This document shows positions 41,314-50,250 of a stretch of 64,000 bases of DNA, piece after piece. The translations under genes and the position numbers were made by a program. Origin of the DNA: SHVO01 sp050246995 (GTDB lineage: Bacteria; Pseudomonadota; Alphaproteobacteria; Rhodospirillales; Rhodospirillaceae); contig JBFWVA010000003.1 in assembly GCA_050246995.1 (NCBI GenBank), positions 124,001 to 188,000 on the forward strand, written 5' to 3'. The notes under the pieces were generated by a model. It saw only the letters and a list, made by a program, of their open reading frames with translations, searched no databases and was not told the DNA's origin. How positions within the stretch are numbered: the first letter of the stretch is position 1; every line of letters starts with the position of its first letter.

Positions 41314-41675
41314 GGCGCGCCTCTAAAACTTGGAATTCCGGCGAGTTGGCCGGGAAAGGCGGCTGTATATAGGGTTCGCCCCGACCCCGCAAGGGTCGGA
41401 AACGGCCGTTTTGGCTGAATCGGAGAGGTTTTCACGGTTGTGAGACTTCCGAAATCGCCTGGGCGGCTAAGGGTTTGCCGGCTGCGGCGTGCCGTGCGGG
41501 CAGGCTTCTAAGGCTGTTGGGGCGTGTTCCCCGGCGGTAACTTCCCGCCAGACCTCGCGAAACGGTGCGGCGAGAGCTAAGCTGAGTGTCTTCCACCCCT
41601 GATGCGTTGAAGTTGGGGGGATGTATCCGAAAAGCTTGGCGCAATCATCAACGTTCCAACCGTTGAGACCGCATC
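41314..41675. promoter_or_regulatory. 362-base intergenic region upstream of rpmE and the small hypothetical genes
   Basis: Contains the rpmE promoter area (AT-rich TGTATATAGGGT at about 41361-41373 on plus) and a small CGACCC/GGGTCGG hairpin. The rest, 41420-41670, shows no convincing reading frame or RNA gene. Confidence 0.4.
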
Positions 41676-41879
41676 ATGAATGAAAATAGCAAACTTGCCG
41701 AAATCCACGACATCGTCGCCATGTGGCGCAGACCCGGCAATGCGCTCACCAGCTACGAAGCGATGAGCGAGATTCGCGATTTGCTCGAGGGGTTGCCGCG
41801 CGCATCGACAAGCGCGGTCTACGACGATCAGATGCCCGGGCCAAAGGCGCTGCGCGCGAAATCGCCGTTCCTTGGCTGA
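41676..41879 (+). CDS. Hypothetical protein (67 aa)
   Basis: ATG 41676; begins MNENSKLAEIHDIVAMWRRP and ends with a basic ALRAKSPFLG tail. Mostly helical by eye with no membrane segment or Cys. No family recognised. Its end overlaps the next small frame by 8 bases, which suggests two linked small genes, but both could be weak calls. Confidence 0.5.
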   Translation: MNENSKLAEIHDIVAMWRRPGNALTSYEAMSEIRDLLEGLPRASTSAVYDDQMPGPKALRAKSPFLG

Positions 41880-42129
41880 CACGGACGAACTTTCTCGCGT
41901 GAAGGGGGTTGTTATTACGACCGCTTCATCACGCGAGTACCTTATGCGCTTCACCGAAGGCGAAATCGAACGCTCGGCGATATTGCTCGCCCAACGCTAC
42001 GGCGCCGAGGCGCTTCCCATGGCGACGCGCCGGCTTCATCAGCTCGCGAAGGCCGATGATTCCGTTGGCGCGGGGGTCTGGCAGATGATCGTGACCGCGC
42101 TCGAGAAGATCGAGCGGCGGCTGCACTAG
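41872..42129 (+). CDS. Hypothetical protein (up to 85 aa)
   Basis: The frame opens at a TTG (41872), with an ATG at 41944 that would give 61 residues starting MRFTEGEIERSAILLAQRYG. The latter part is helical with Arg/Leu pattern (ALPMATRRLHQLAKADD, TALEKIERRL). No ribosome site clearly decides the start. Function unknown. It ends 147 bases before the helicase gene. Confidence 0.5.
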   Translation: MADTDELSRVKGVVITTASSREYLMRFTEGEIERSAILLAQRYGAEALPMATRRLHQLAKADDSVGAGVWQMIVTALEKIERRLH

Positions 42130-42276
42130 CCCCTGAACGCGATGTTTTTGGCTTAAAGCCCGCATTTCCGGGCCCACAGCCATGCTTTTCGGATGGGTGG
42201 CGCGGGACGCCGGTTTCGACTATACCACCGCGTAACTTGCGCCCCAAGGCGGCGCGCTTTTCCCAAAGGTTTATTC

Positions 42277-44256
42277 GTGGCGTTTCCTCACACTACTCCT
42301 GCGCTCGCGCGCGCATTGTCTGAACGCGCCTATACCGACCCGACCGAGGTCCAGACGGCGGTTCTCGCGCCTGGTACCGAGGGGCGCGACCTGTTGGTCT
42401 CGGCGCAGACCGGCTCGGGCAAGACGCTCGCCTTCGGCCTCTCGATAGCGGTCACCTGCCTGGACGGCGCCGACACGCTTGAACGCGCGGACACGCCGAT
42501 GGCGCTGATCGTCGCCCCGACGCGCGAACTCGCGCTTCAAGTCCAGCGCGAGCTGACGTGGCTCTATCAATATATCGGCGCGAAGATCGTCTCGTGCGTC
42601 GGCGGCATGGATCCACGCGCCGAACGCCGCGAGCTCAATTTTGGATGCCACTTCGTCGTCGGCACGCCCGGGCGCCTGCGTGATCACCTTGAACGCGGCA
42701 GCTTGCGCGTGGGCAATCTCAAAGCCGTCGTGCTCGACGAAGCCGATGAGATGCTCGATCTTGGGTTCCGCGAGGACCTCGAGTTCATCCTCGAAGCCAC
42801 GCCAAAGGAGCGCCGCACGCTTTTGTTCTCGGCGACCTTGCCGCGCGACATCGCCAATCTCGCGAAAAGCTACCAAAACAATGCGTTGCGCATTCAGGCC
42901 TCGGGCGAAACGCGCGCGCACGCCGACATCGAATACCGCGCTATGCGTATCGCGCCGCAAGACAGCGTCCATGCCATCGTGAATATCGTCCGTTTCATCG
43001 ATTCCCCGGCGACCATCGTCTTCTGCAATACGCGCGATGGCGTCCGTCACCTGCACGCCACCCTTGTCGAGCGCGGCTTCTCCGCCGTTTCGCTGTCCGG
43101 CGAGTTCAGCCAGGAAGAACGCAATCATGCGCTGCAAGCCTTGCGCGATGGCCGTGCGCGCATTTGCGTGGCCACCGACGTTGCCGCGCGCGGTATCGAC
43201 TTGCCGAACCTCGGCCTTGTCATCCATGCCGACCTGCCCAACGACGCCGAAACACTGCAGCATCGCAGCGGCCGTACGGGCCGCGCGGGGCGCAAGGGCA
43301 TCAGCGTCCTTCTGGTGACGCCGGCCATTCATCGCAAGGCCGAGCGGCTCTTGGGTCAGGCGAACATTAAGGCATCGTGGGTCAACCCGCCGTCGCCCGA
43401 TTCCATCCGCCAGATTGACAATGAGCGCTTGCTGCAAAGCGTGCTTACCGCGGAAGCCGGCGAGGCCGATGATCTCGAACTCGCGCGGCAATTACTTTCT
43501 CAGCGCTCTGCCGAGGAAATCGCCGCGGCGCTCGTCCGCAGCTACCGCGCGCGTCTGCCAGCGCCCGAAGACCTCATGGACACCGGCATGCCGGAGCGCC
43601 GCGAGCCCAAGAGCGGTCTCGCCAGCGGCCAATGGTTCCGCCTGAATGTCGGGCGCGATCGAAAGGCTGATCCCAAGTGGCTGATCCCCGAGATCTGCCG
43701 CCAGGGCGGCATTACCAAACGCGAGATCGGCGCCATTCGTATTTTTGACGACGAAACCAAGTTCGAGATCGCGAGCGAAGTGGCTGAGAAATTCGCCGCC
43801 CGCACGGGGAAGCTCTCGAAGGGCGATATCCAGATCACGCCGAGCGAAGCGCCCTCGGGCGGCGGCCATGTCCGTCGTCCTCCCCCGAAAGACGGCGACT
43901 TCAAAAAGAAGTGGCGCAAGGACGATGACGGCGGCGCCAAGACGTGGAAGCCGAAAGGCGAATACAAACCAAAAGGTGAATTCAAGCCTAAGGGTGAGTT
44001 CAAAGCCAAGGGTGATTTCAAGTCCAAAGGCGACTGGAAGCCGAAAGGTGAGTGGAAAGCAAAGGGTGAGTTCAAGCCCGCCCATAAGCAGGAAGATCAC
44101 AGCGGTGAGTCCATGCGCGAGCGGCCCGATGGGGAAAAACCGCGCTACAAGCCGCGCGATAAAAATCACGGCAAGCCCAAGTGGGCCGCGCACGGCAAGG
44201 CTGCGCACAAAGACGGCCAGAAGCTCGACCGCAAATTCCAGAAGCGGCCGAAGTAA
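42277..44256 (+). CDS. DEAD-box RNA helicase with DbpA-type RNA-binding domain and repeat tail
   Basis: 659 residues from the GTG at 42277; the 28 open codons upstream are GC-rich and not typical. RecA domain 1 with Walker A AQTGSGKT (43-50), PTRELALQ, GTPGR, DEAD (in VVLDEADEMLDLGF) and SAT; RecA domain 2 with VATDVAARGID and HRSGRTGRAG. Residues about 475-535 (WFRLNVGRDRKADPKWLIPE) match the DbpA C-terminal RNA-binding domain, then a Lys-rich tail with seven tandem hexapeptides. Unwinds RNA in ribosome assembly or cold response. The GNAT gene starts two bases after its stop. Confidence 0.93.
   Translation: MAFPHTTPALARALSERAYTDPTEVQTAVLAPGTEGRDLLVSAQTGSGKTLAFGLSIAVTCLDGADTLERADTPMALIVAPTRELALQVQRELTWLYQYIGAKIVSCVGGMDPRAERRELNFGCHFVVGTPGRLRDHLERGSLRVGNLKAVVLDEADEMLDLGFREDLEFILEATPKERRTLLFSATLPRDIANLAKSYQNNALRIQASGETRAHADIEYRAMRIAPQDSVHAIVNIVRFIDSPATIVFCNTRDGVRHLHATLVERGFSAVSLSGEFSQEERNHALQALRDGRARICVATDVAARGIDLPNLGLVIHADLPNDAETLQHRSGRTGRAGRKGISVLLVTPAIHRKAERLLGQANIKASWVNPPSPDSIRQIDNERLLQSVLTAEAGEADDLELARQLLSQRSAEEIAAALVRSYRARLPAPEDLMDTGMPERREPKSGLASGQWFRLNVGRDRKADPKWLIPEICRQGGITKREIGAIRIFDDETKFEIASEVAEKFAARTGKLSKGDIQITPSEAPSGGGHVRRPPPKDGDFKKKWRKDDDGGAKTWKPKGEYKPKGEFKPKGEFKAKGDFKSKGDWKPKGEWKAKGEFKPAHKQEDHSGESMRERPDGEKPRYKPRDKNHGKPKWAAHGKAAHKDGQKLDRKFQKRPK
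43948..44073 (+). repeat. Seven tandem 18-bp repeats coding KPKGEF-type hexapeptides
   Basis: Inside the helicase gene: seven consecutive 18-base units encoding KPKGEY, KPKGEF, KPKGEF, KAKGDF, KSKGDW, KPKGEW, KAKGEF. Consensus K-[PAS]-K-G-[ED]-[FYW]. The third-position variation between units argues for selection on the peptide rather than recent slippage. Confidence 0.9.
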
Positions 44257-44258
44257 GC

Positions 44259-44765
44259 ATGCGGGCCGTCATCGCCGAAGCGGCGCCGGCCGATGCCGCG
44301 GAAATCGCCGCGCTCGGCCGTGTCACTTTCGCCGAGACGTTCACCCACTACACGCCCGAAGACCTCGCGAATTTTCTCGAGGCGAAATATCAGCCGTCCC
44401 TTTTCCGGGCATGCATCGAAGATCCGTCCGAGGTTGTTTTTAAAGCGGTTCTGGACGGCCGGATTGTAGGCTACGCGCACGCGGGGCCCTGCGTATTGCC
44501 CCACCCGGAAGTGACGCCCACGTGCGGCGAGCTCAAGCGGCTTTATGTGAAGAATGGCTACCAAGGTTCTGGCATCGGTAACGCGCTGCTCGATGCCGCG
44601 TTGACCTGGCTCGAAAAGCCGGGCCGCACACTATGGATTGGCGTCTTTTCCGAGAACTTCGGCGCTCAAAAGCTTTACGCGCGGCACGGCTTCACGAAGG
44701 TCGGTGACTATAAATTCGTGGTCGGCAGCGCGCTGGATGAAGAGTTCATCTTACGGCGCGGCTAA
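44259..44765 (+). CDS. GNAT-family N-acetyltransferase
   Basis: 168 residues from ATG 44259, two bases after the helicase stop. Acetyl-CoA transferase; substrate unknown. GNAT motif A is clear: ELKRLYVKNGYQGSGIGNALLDAA with the QGSGIG cofactor loop, and motif B ENFGAQKLYARHGFTKVGDY. The first 60 residues include FAETFTHYTPEDLANFL, found in the spermidine/phosphinothricin-like GNAT subgroup. Linked to the helicase gene, so it may acetylate a ribosomal or RNA-related target, but this is a guess. Confidence 0.9.
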   Translation: MRAVIAEAAPADAAEIAALGRVTFAETFTHYTPEDLANFLEAKYQPSLFRACIEDPSEVVFKAVLDGRIVGYAHAGPCVLPHPEVTPTCGELKRLYVKNGYQGSGIGNALLDAALTWLEKPGRTLWIGVFSENFGAQKLYARHGFTKVGDYKFVVGSALDEEFILRRG

Positions 44766-45031
44766 GCTCACGGCCCAAGCGCTAAGAGAGTGAGGGGCGT
44801 TCCGCCGAATAGGTGACAACGCCGAAAGCGGGAAATAGTTCCCGCATTTATTGAACTTCCTGGCGTTGAAATCTCTACGCGAGCAAATATATATCGGTAG
44901 GACAACTTCTTTGTACCGGCGTTTAAAGCCCGTGCCTGCGCGCGGGTTTCGGTACGGTTTGGAGAACGCCTATACAACAGCCTTCATCCGCTGGGGATAG
45001 CACCAAGGTATCCAAGCATGAATCGTGCACC

Positions 45032-45385
45032 GTGCTCGTGGTGGACGACGAGATGATGGTGCGCGCCCTTGTCGGCGAGATGCTGCGGGAGCTGGGCTAC
45101 ACCGTGTGTGAGGCGGACTCGGCGAAAGGCGCCATCGCCCTGATCAGGAAAGGCCTTCCGATCTCCACGATCATCACCGATATCCAAATGCCCGATATCA
45201 CCGGCATCGAACTCGCGGGGATGATCCGCCAGGCGCGGCCCGACATACGCGTCATATATATGACGGCCTATGCCAAGGAAGCGGCGCAGAAGGGTAACCA
45301 GCTCCTCAATCACGATGTTCTCGTCAAGCCGTTCACCTTCGAACAGCTCGAGAACGTCATGATCGAGCGCTTACAGCAGCATTAG
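45032..45385 (+). CDS. Single-domain response regulator (CheY-like)
   Basis: Receiver domain only, 117 residues from GTG 45032. Acidic pocket DDE at the end of strand 1, phospho-acceptor Asp in IITDIQMPDITG (about residue 50), MTAYA and the VKPF Lys at about residue 98. No output domain. The GTG start begins inside strand 1 with no ribosome site; the frame is open upstream and GGAG lies 7 bases before an ATA codon (44972) that would give a 20-residue N-terminal extension, so the true start is uncertain. Its partner kinase is not in the window. Confidence 0.85.
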   Translation: MLVVDDEMMVRALVGEMLRELGYTVCEADSAKGAIALIRKGLPISTIITDIQMPDITGIELAGMIRQARPDIRVIYMTAYAKEAAQKGNQLLNHDVLVKPFTFEQLENVMIERLQQH

Positions 45386-46401
45386 TTTTTAGCGCCGCCG
45401 ACGGCGCCTTCGGTCGCGATCACGAGCGCGCGCGGGCTTTCATTTAAAAGCCGCGCCGCCAAACCCGCCGCGCCCGACGGTGTGGTCGTGATCCCGTGGT
45501 GCTCAACAAACATGCGTTGCGCTGCTGCTGCTGCCTCATCGCTGATGGTCTGATAAGCGACATCGCATCGTTGGAGGATGTCGAAGGCGATCAGCGACGG
45601 CTCCTTGCAATCGAGACGGCCCATGTTGGACACGGGGCCTTCAACGGTCACGGGCTTTCCTGCCCGGTGGCTGTCGCGCAAGCACGGCGCGGCCTCCGGT
45701 TCCACCACGATAATGCGGGGCTGCACGGTCCAGTTCGCGCGGATCATGTGGGCAAGGGCGCCCGCGAGGCCACCAACGCCCGCCTGCACGAAGACATCCG
45801 TCGGCCATTCACCGCGGGCTTCAAAATAGGCGCGGAGTTCCTCGGCCATCACGGTGTAGCCCTCCATGACCAGCGCTGGTGGCCGGTGATAGCCCGGCCA
45901 GGACGCGTCGGCGAGCAGGATCCTATTCGAGCCTTCGGCATCTCGGGTTGCGGCCGCGACGCTCTCTTCATAGGTATCGCCGGAGCGCACTACCGTTGCG
46001 CCTTGGGCTTCAAGCCGGTCGGCGAAGGCCTGCTGCACGGTCGCAGCCAGATGGATGCGCGCATGTGCGCCCGCATGGCGCGCGCCGGCCGCCACCGCCA
46101 TGCCGTGATTGCCGGCGCTCGCGCAGACGAACGTGATGTCTTTCGCGAAGGCTCGCAGCTCCGCGGCGGTGGAAGCGGGGGCTTTCATCACTTCTTTCCA
46201 CCGGTCTTCCAATAGGCACGCGACCGCGAACGGACCGCCCAGCGCCTTGAAGGCGCCCAGCCCCATCCGCGCCGTTTCGTCTTTGACAAACAGCACGCCC
46301 GCGGCGGTCTGGAAGTCGCGCACCGGTGTCGGTTGATAGATCGGCCATTGTTCGAGGAAGGCGAAAACGCGGGCAGGATCGGGTGAGAATGGTGTCGCCA
46401 T
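45382..46401 (-). CDS. PLP-dependent lyase, diaminopropionate ammonia-lyase-like
   Basis: 339 residues from ATG 46401. Fold-type II PLP enzyme; the active-site Lys is in ARMGLGAFKALGG (Lys52), matching the diaminopropionate ammonia-lyase variant rather than threonine dehydratase. The phosphate loop reads GVGGLAGAL and the Asn-containing CASAGNHGMAVA motif is present. It would cleave 2,3-diaminopropionate to pyruvate and ammonia, or act on a related amino acid such as threonine; specificity is unproven. It converges with the response regulator, overlapping by 4 bases (45382-45385). Confidence 0.8.
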   Translation of the reverse strand: MATPFSPDPARVFAFLEQWPIYQPTPVRDFQTAAGVLFVKDETARMGLGAFKALGGPFAVACLLEDRWKEVMKAPASTAAELRAFAKDITFVCASAGNHGMAVAAGARHAGAHARIHLAATVQQAFADRLEAQGATVVRSGDTYEESVAAATRDAEGSNRILLADASWPGYHRPPALVMEGYTVMAEELRAYFEARGEWPTDVFVQAGVGGLAGALAHMIRANWTVQPRIIVVEPEAAPCLRDSHRAGKPVTVEGPVSNMGRLDCKEPSLIAFDILQRCDVAYQTISDEAAAAAQRMFVEHHGITTTPSGAAGLAARLLNESPRALVIATEGAVGGAKN

Positions 46402-46415
46402 GTCTCTCAACGCTC

Positions 46416-47360
46416 CTAAAGGGACGCGGCCTCGACCCGGTTGCGGCCGTTCTGTTTGGCCTTGTACAGCAGCTTGTCCGCGACCTCGATAAAATGTTTT
46501 GAATTCGTTTCCGCCGACGGCGTGATGGTTGCAAGGCCCATGCTGACCGTGACGAACGCGCCGATCGTCGATCCCTCATGTGGGACCTTCAAATTCTCGA
46601 CCGAGCGCAAACACCGTTCGGCGATCTTGCGCGCGGCCTCGGCGTCGGTTTCGGGCAGAATCAGCGCGAATTCCTCGCCGCCAATGCGCGCCGCCATGTC
46701 GCGCGGACGCACCGCCGCTTGTTCCAGGGCCTTGGCAACGTTTTTCAGGCATTCGTCGCCCAATCCGTGGCCATAGCGGTCGTTGTACTGTTTGAAAAAA
46801 TCCACATCGAGCATGACGAGGGATAGCGGCAATCCGGCGCGGCGCGCGCTTGCCCATTCGATCTCGAAAATGGAATCGAAGTGACGGCGATTCCAAACGC
46901 CGGTCAGAGCGTCCTTGACCGCCAGCGTTTCCAGTTCCTTGTGCAGGCGGAACAGTTCTTGCTCGGCCTTCTTGTGCTCGCTGATATCGAACATGAAGCC
47001 GACGAGAGCGGTGGTTTCGCCTTTCTCGTCGCGCAGCACGTGTACGACGTCGCGGATCCATACGAACTCATTATCCTTCGTCAGGGCGCGGTAGTCAGCC
47101 TCGTGATCGGCGCCGGCCTTCGACTGCGCGATGCAGAAGTTCACCACACGCTCGCGGTCTTCCGGGTGGATGCGGATGGCCCAATCTTCGGCCGATACCC
47201 AGCTGTCTTGGCTCCAGCCGAGCAGGGGTTCGATCTGCGGGCCGATGTAAGCGAACTTCATCGTCGCCCACTCGATCTTCCATGGGATGGCCTTGGTTGA
47301 TTCCAGCAGGGTTTTATAGACAGCGTCGGCGCTGTCGACTTCGATTTGTGTATCGGACAT
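46416..47360 (-). CDS. PAS-GGDEF diguanylate cyclase
   Basis: 314 residues, soluble. PAS_3-type sensor domain at about 25-130 (IGPQIEPLLGWSQDSW, WIRDVVHVLRDEKGE), a linking helix, then a GGDEF domain from about 145 (KDALTGVWNRRHFD, LDVDFFKQYNDRYGH). The active site is GGEEF (227-231) and the inhibitory I-site RPRD (218-221) lies exactly five residues before it, so the enzyme should be active and product-inhibited. Makes c-di-GMP from GTP. On the same strand 14 bases before the lyase gene. Confidence 0.93.
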   Translation of the reverse strand: MSDTQIEVDSADAVYKTLLESTKAIPWKIEWATMKFAYIGPQIEPLLGWSQDSWVSAEDWAIRIHPEDRERVVNFCIAQSKAGADHEADYRALTKDNEFVWIRDVVHVLRDEKGETTALVGFMFDISEHKKAEQELFRLHKELETLAVKDALTGVWNRRHFDSIFEIEWASARRAGLPLSLVMLDVDFFKQYNDRYGHGLGDECLKNVAKALEQAAVRPRDMAARIGGEEFALILPETDAEAARKIAERCLRSVENLKVPHEGSTIGAFVTVSMGLATITPSAETNSKHFIEVADKLLYKAKQNGRNRVEAASL

Positions 47361-47379
47361 CCCGCGCTCGATCCAACTC

Positions 47380-47721
47380 TCAGTTCAAAAAGGTCAAAGC
47401 GGGAACGCCGTCGGCATCCAGCGGCGCTTCGTGTACCGCGATCACTTGCGGTGTGAGAAGCTTTCCGTACAGGTGAGGGAACAGCTTTCCGCCGCGCGAG
47501 GGCTCCCAGACCAACGCCGCGCCAAGAGCATCGGCGTCGATCTCGAGCACGATAAGATCGGCTGCGCCCTTGAAATGTAGGCGCGCGGTTTCCTGTGATT
47601 GTTCCGCCGTGGAGAAGTGGATGTACCCGTCGCGAATATCTATGCCCGAGCCCTCGAACACACCGGCCTGCTGAGCGGCGCGCCATTCATCACGGCGCAG
47701 GATTTTGTAGATGGCGGCCAT
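47380..47721 (-). CDS. DUF952 family protein
   Basis: 113 residues from ATG 47721. DUF952 is a small cytoplasmic family of unknown function, with the pattern YKIL....W..A...G.F.GS..D..DGYIHFSTA and a LVWEPSRGGKLFPHLYG segment, all visible here. Related in fold to ADP-ribosyltransferase-like/HEAT-free small proteins in databases, but no activity can be claimed. Starts one base beyond the MotB-like gene, so it ends that operon. Confidence 0.85.
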   Translation of the reverse strand: MAAIYKILRRDEWRAAQQAGVFEGSGIDIRDGYIHFSTAEQSQETARLHFKGAADLIVLEIDADALGAALVWEPSRGGKLFPHLYGKLLTPQVIAVHEAPLDADGVPALTFLN

Positions 47722-47722
47722 T

Positions 47723-48925
47723 CTATCGCTGATCCAATTTGAGCTCGATGCGCCGGTTGCGCGCCCGGGCGGTGGCGTCGCTGCCCGGCTCGATGGGTTG
47801 ATACTCGCCGAAGCCGGCGGCGGCGAGGCGCTCGGCCGGGACGCCTTGCGTGATAAGATAACGCACGACCGAGATCGCGCGGGCCGCCGACAGCTCCCAA
47901 TTCGAGCGGAACTGCGCGGTGCTGATGGGCGCGGTATCGGTATGGCCGTCCACACGCAGAATCCAGTTGATATCCGAAGGAATGGTGCGCGAGACGTCGA
48001 GCAACGTACGGGCAAGTTGCGATAGCTGGCGCTGACCCTCAAGGCCAAGGTCGGCCGAACCCGACGTGAACAATACTTCCGACTGGAACACGAAGCGGTC
48101 GCCGACGATGGTCACACCGGGGCGCGTGCCCAGAATGTCGCGCAAGCGCCCGAAGAATTCGGACCTGGAGCGCTGAAGCTCTTGAACCTTGCCCGCCAGC
48201 GCACGGTTCATGCGCCGGCCCAGATCGGAGATTTGGGCCTTCTGCTCGGCGGTCAGTTTGTCGGAGGCGTCCAACGCGGCGGCGAGCTTCTCCAGTTCTT
48301 TCTGCATGTCCTGCAGCTGCTGGCTCATCAGTGCGGCGGCCGCTTGGGCTTCCACCGTCAACGCGCGTTCCTTGGCGATCTCGCCGTCCGACTTTGCGGT
48401 CTGCGCGCCCAGTTGGGCGATCTGCTTTTCGAGGCTCGCTTTCAGGGCCTCCATCGCCTTGATGTTCTGCTGGAGCAGGGCGAGTTGTTGGGCTTGTTGT
48501 TTGATCGTCGCGCTCTGATCGGCGCCAGTCTTGTTCAACGCCGCGATCTCGGCATTGCGCGCGGTGATGTCCGCGGTGGCGGTGTTCAGCTTCTCGGTCA
48601 ATTGCTCGTTGTCGAGCTTCACTTGCGCGAGCACATCGAGCTGCTGGTTCGCCGCCTGCAAGTCCGTCGACAGGCGCCCGATGGTGAGCTCGAGGTCGGA
48701 CCGCGCTTTGCGCTCGATGTTCAGCATGTCGGTCAGGCTGGCCATCTGCGCGTTTAGCTCGGCCAGCGCGCTGTCGCGGTTCTGCAAGGCCTGGCCCAGC
48801 AGCGCCTGCCCCAGCACGAATACCAGGAGCACGAAGATGATGATGATCAGCAGCGTGGACAGCGCGTCAACCCAGCCCGGCCAGGCATCGATGACGGTAC
48901 GTCTGCGGCGCAGGAACCCGGCCAT
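47723..48925 (-). CDS. MotB-like peptidoglycan-binding OmpA-domain protein with coiled coil
   Basis: 400 residues. One N-terminal membrane helix (about 19-41) that starts with WVDALSTLL, where the Asp19 sits like the proton-accepting Asp of MotB. Then a long periplasmic coiled coil (about 45-250; Gln/Leu/Ala-rich, with ALMSQQLQDMQKELEKL) and a C-terminal OmpA domain (about 270-400) with NWELSAARAISVVRYL and ARARNRRIELKL. Forms the stator-like partner of the MotA-like gene 6 bases upstream. The long coil is unlike flagellar MotB, so an envelope motor is more likely than flagellar rotation. Confidence 0.85.
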   Translation of the reverse strand: MAGFLRRRRTVIDAWPGWVDALSTLLIIIIFVLLVFVLGQALLGQALQNRDSALAELNAQMASLTDMLNIERKARSDLELTIGRLSTDLQAANQQLDVLAQVKLDNEQLTEKLNTATADITARNAEIAALNKTGADQSATIKQQAQQLALLQQNIKAMEALKASLEKQIAQLGAQTAKSDGEIAKERALTVEAQAAAALMSQQLQDMQKELEKLAAALDASDKLTAEQKAQISDLGRRMNRALAGKVQELQRSRSEFFGRLRDILGTRPGVTIVGDRFVFQSEVLFTSGSADLGLEGQRQLSQLARTLLDVSRTIPSDINWILRVDGHTDTAPISTAQFRSNWELSAARAISVVRYLITQGVPAERLAAAGFGEYQPIEPGSDATARARNRRIELKLDQR

Positions 48926-48931
48926 CGCGGT

Positions 48932-50131
48932 TTATGATCCCGCGCTGTCGCGCGCGCCTGCGGTGGCGATGGTCTTGGCGAGCAATTTGATCTCGCCGCG
49001 GATCTCGCGCACGATTTCCTCGCGGCCCGAGGTTACGGACGATGCAAGGCGCGTGAGGGCGCTGTCGATGTTGCGGATATGTCCCCGTGTCACATCGTCC
49101 ATTCCGCCGGTGTTCGAGACCGCCGGCGCGGCCACGGCGGCGGCGATGTCGCTCATGTTGCGCACGATGGTCGACAGGTCGCGCTGACCTTCGGCGAGGC
49201 GCAGCAGCACCTGCTGTTCGGCGCGCATCTGGTCGGCGAGTATGGAAAGCTTGTCGTTCAGCTGGTGAAGCTGCTCATTGCCGGCCACGCGGCTTTGCTC
49301 GCCGCGGGCCATGATGTTCTGAAGTTCCTGCAAGCTCTCGGCCGTTTGCTCGAGAAGCGCCTCGGTGTAGGCCGACACGCCCTGTTCACCTTCACCGCCG
49401 ACGCCGCCCGAGGACAAGCGCGTGACGCCCGACAGCCATTCTTCGAGCTCGTTGTAGAAGGCGTTCTGGGCCTGACCGGCCTGCAGATCGAGGAACCCGA
49501 GGGCGAGCGATCCCCCAAGGCCGAATAGCGAGGACGCGAAGGCGGTGCCCATGCCCGACAGCGGCGCTTCCAGGCCCGACTTCAGATTGTTGAACACGGT
49601 GGCCATATCGCCGCCTGTCACCGACAGATTGCGGATGACGTCGGCGATGGCGTCAATGGTCCCTAGCAATCCCCAGAACGTGCCGAGCAGGCCAAGGAAG
49701 ATGCAAAGTCCCGTGAAGTAGCGTGACAGCTCGCGGCTTTCCTCGAGGCGTGAACCAATGCCGTCGAGCAGGGTGCGCATCACGGGCGCGCTGATCGTCA
49801 AACGTCCGCGCGTGCGCTTTTCTTGCAGCATGCGCGCCATCGGCGACAGCAGTTTCAATTTGCTTTCATTGGGATGCAGACGCTCCTCGGGGAGGGCGTC
49901 GCTCTGGCTGGTGGTCTGAAAGCTTTCGATCCACTCGGCTTCCGGCGCGATCTGAGTCACTTGGCGGAAATTCAAGACGACGCCAGTGACGATCACGCCG
50001 AAGATCAGCGTGTTGAGGATCGGATTGACCAGGAAGATCGTCAGAAGCTGCGGCGCGACAAAGGCGCACCCCACGCCGACCACGGCGAGGAACACGATCA
50101 TACGGGTAAGATAGGTCTTTGTATCGGTCAT
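48932..50131 (-). CDS. MotA/TolQ/ExbB-type proton-channel protein
   Basis: 399 residues from ATG 50131 (GAGG ribosome site). Two N-terminal membrane helices (about 10-60), a cytoplasmic loop, then two further helices (about 135-165 and 190-215) with GTFWGLLGTIDAIADVIRNL and PLSGMGTAFASSLFGLGGSL, the conserved channel-lining region of the family. The C-terminal 170 residues are cytoplasmic and helical, with ERGEQSRVAGNEQLHQLNDK-like coil. Uses the proton gradient together with the MotB-like partner. No flagellar genes are nearby. Confidence 0.87.
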   Translation of the reverse strand: MTDTKTYLTRMIVFLAVVGVGCAFVAPQLLTIFLVNPILNTLIFGVIVTGVVLNFRQVTQIAPEAEWIESFQTTSQSDALPEERLHPNESKLKLLSPMARMLQEKRTRGRLTISAPVMRTLLDGIGSRLEESRELSRYFTGLCIFLGLLGTFWGLLGTIDAIADVIRNLSVTGGDMATVFNNLKSGLEAPLSGMGTAFASSLFGLGGSLALGFLDLQAGQAQNAFYNELEEWLSGVTRLSSGGVGGEGEQGVSAYTEALLEQTAESLQELQNIMARGEQSRVAGNEQLHQLNDKLSILADQMRAEQQVLLRLAEGQRDLSTIVRNMSDIAAAVAAPAVSNTGGMDDVTRGHIRNIDSALTRLASSVTSGREEIVREIRGEIKLLAKTIATAGARDSAGS

Positions 50132-50250
50132 CCGTTCCCTCAAGAGAGCGAGTGCCGCGCGCGGCGCGTGCGCGCGGTCAAAGACTCACAATCGAATGCG
50201 GCAATGCTAGGGCGAAGGACCGATCGCCCAAAGTGAACCGGTTGTAACAA

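Noticed and set aside
47723..50131. Possible Zorya-type defence system from the MotA-like and OmpA-domain MotB-like pair
   Set aside because: No ZorC, ZorD or ZorE-like gene lies nearby, and the flanks are a DUF952 gene and an envelope protein. The genes look like chromosomal envelope functions.
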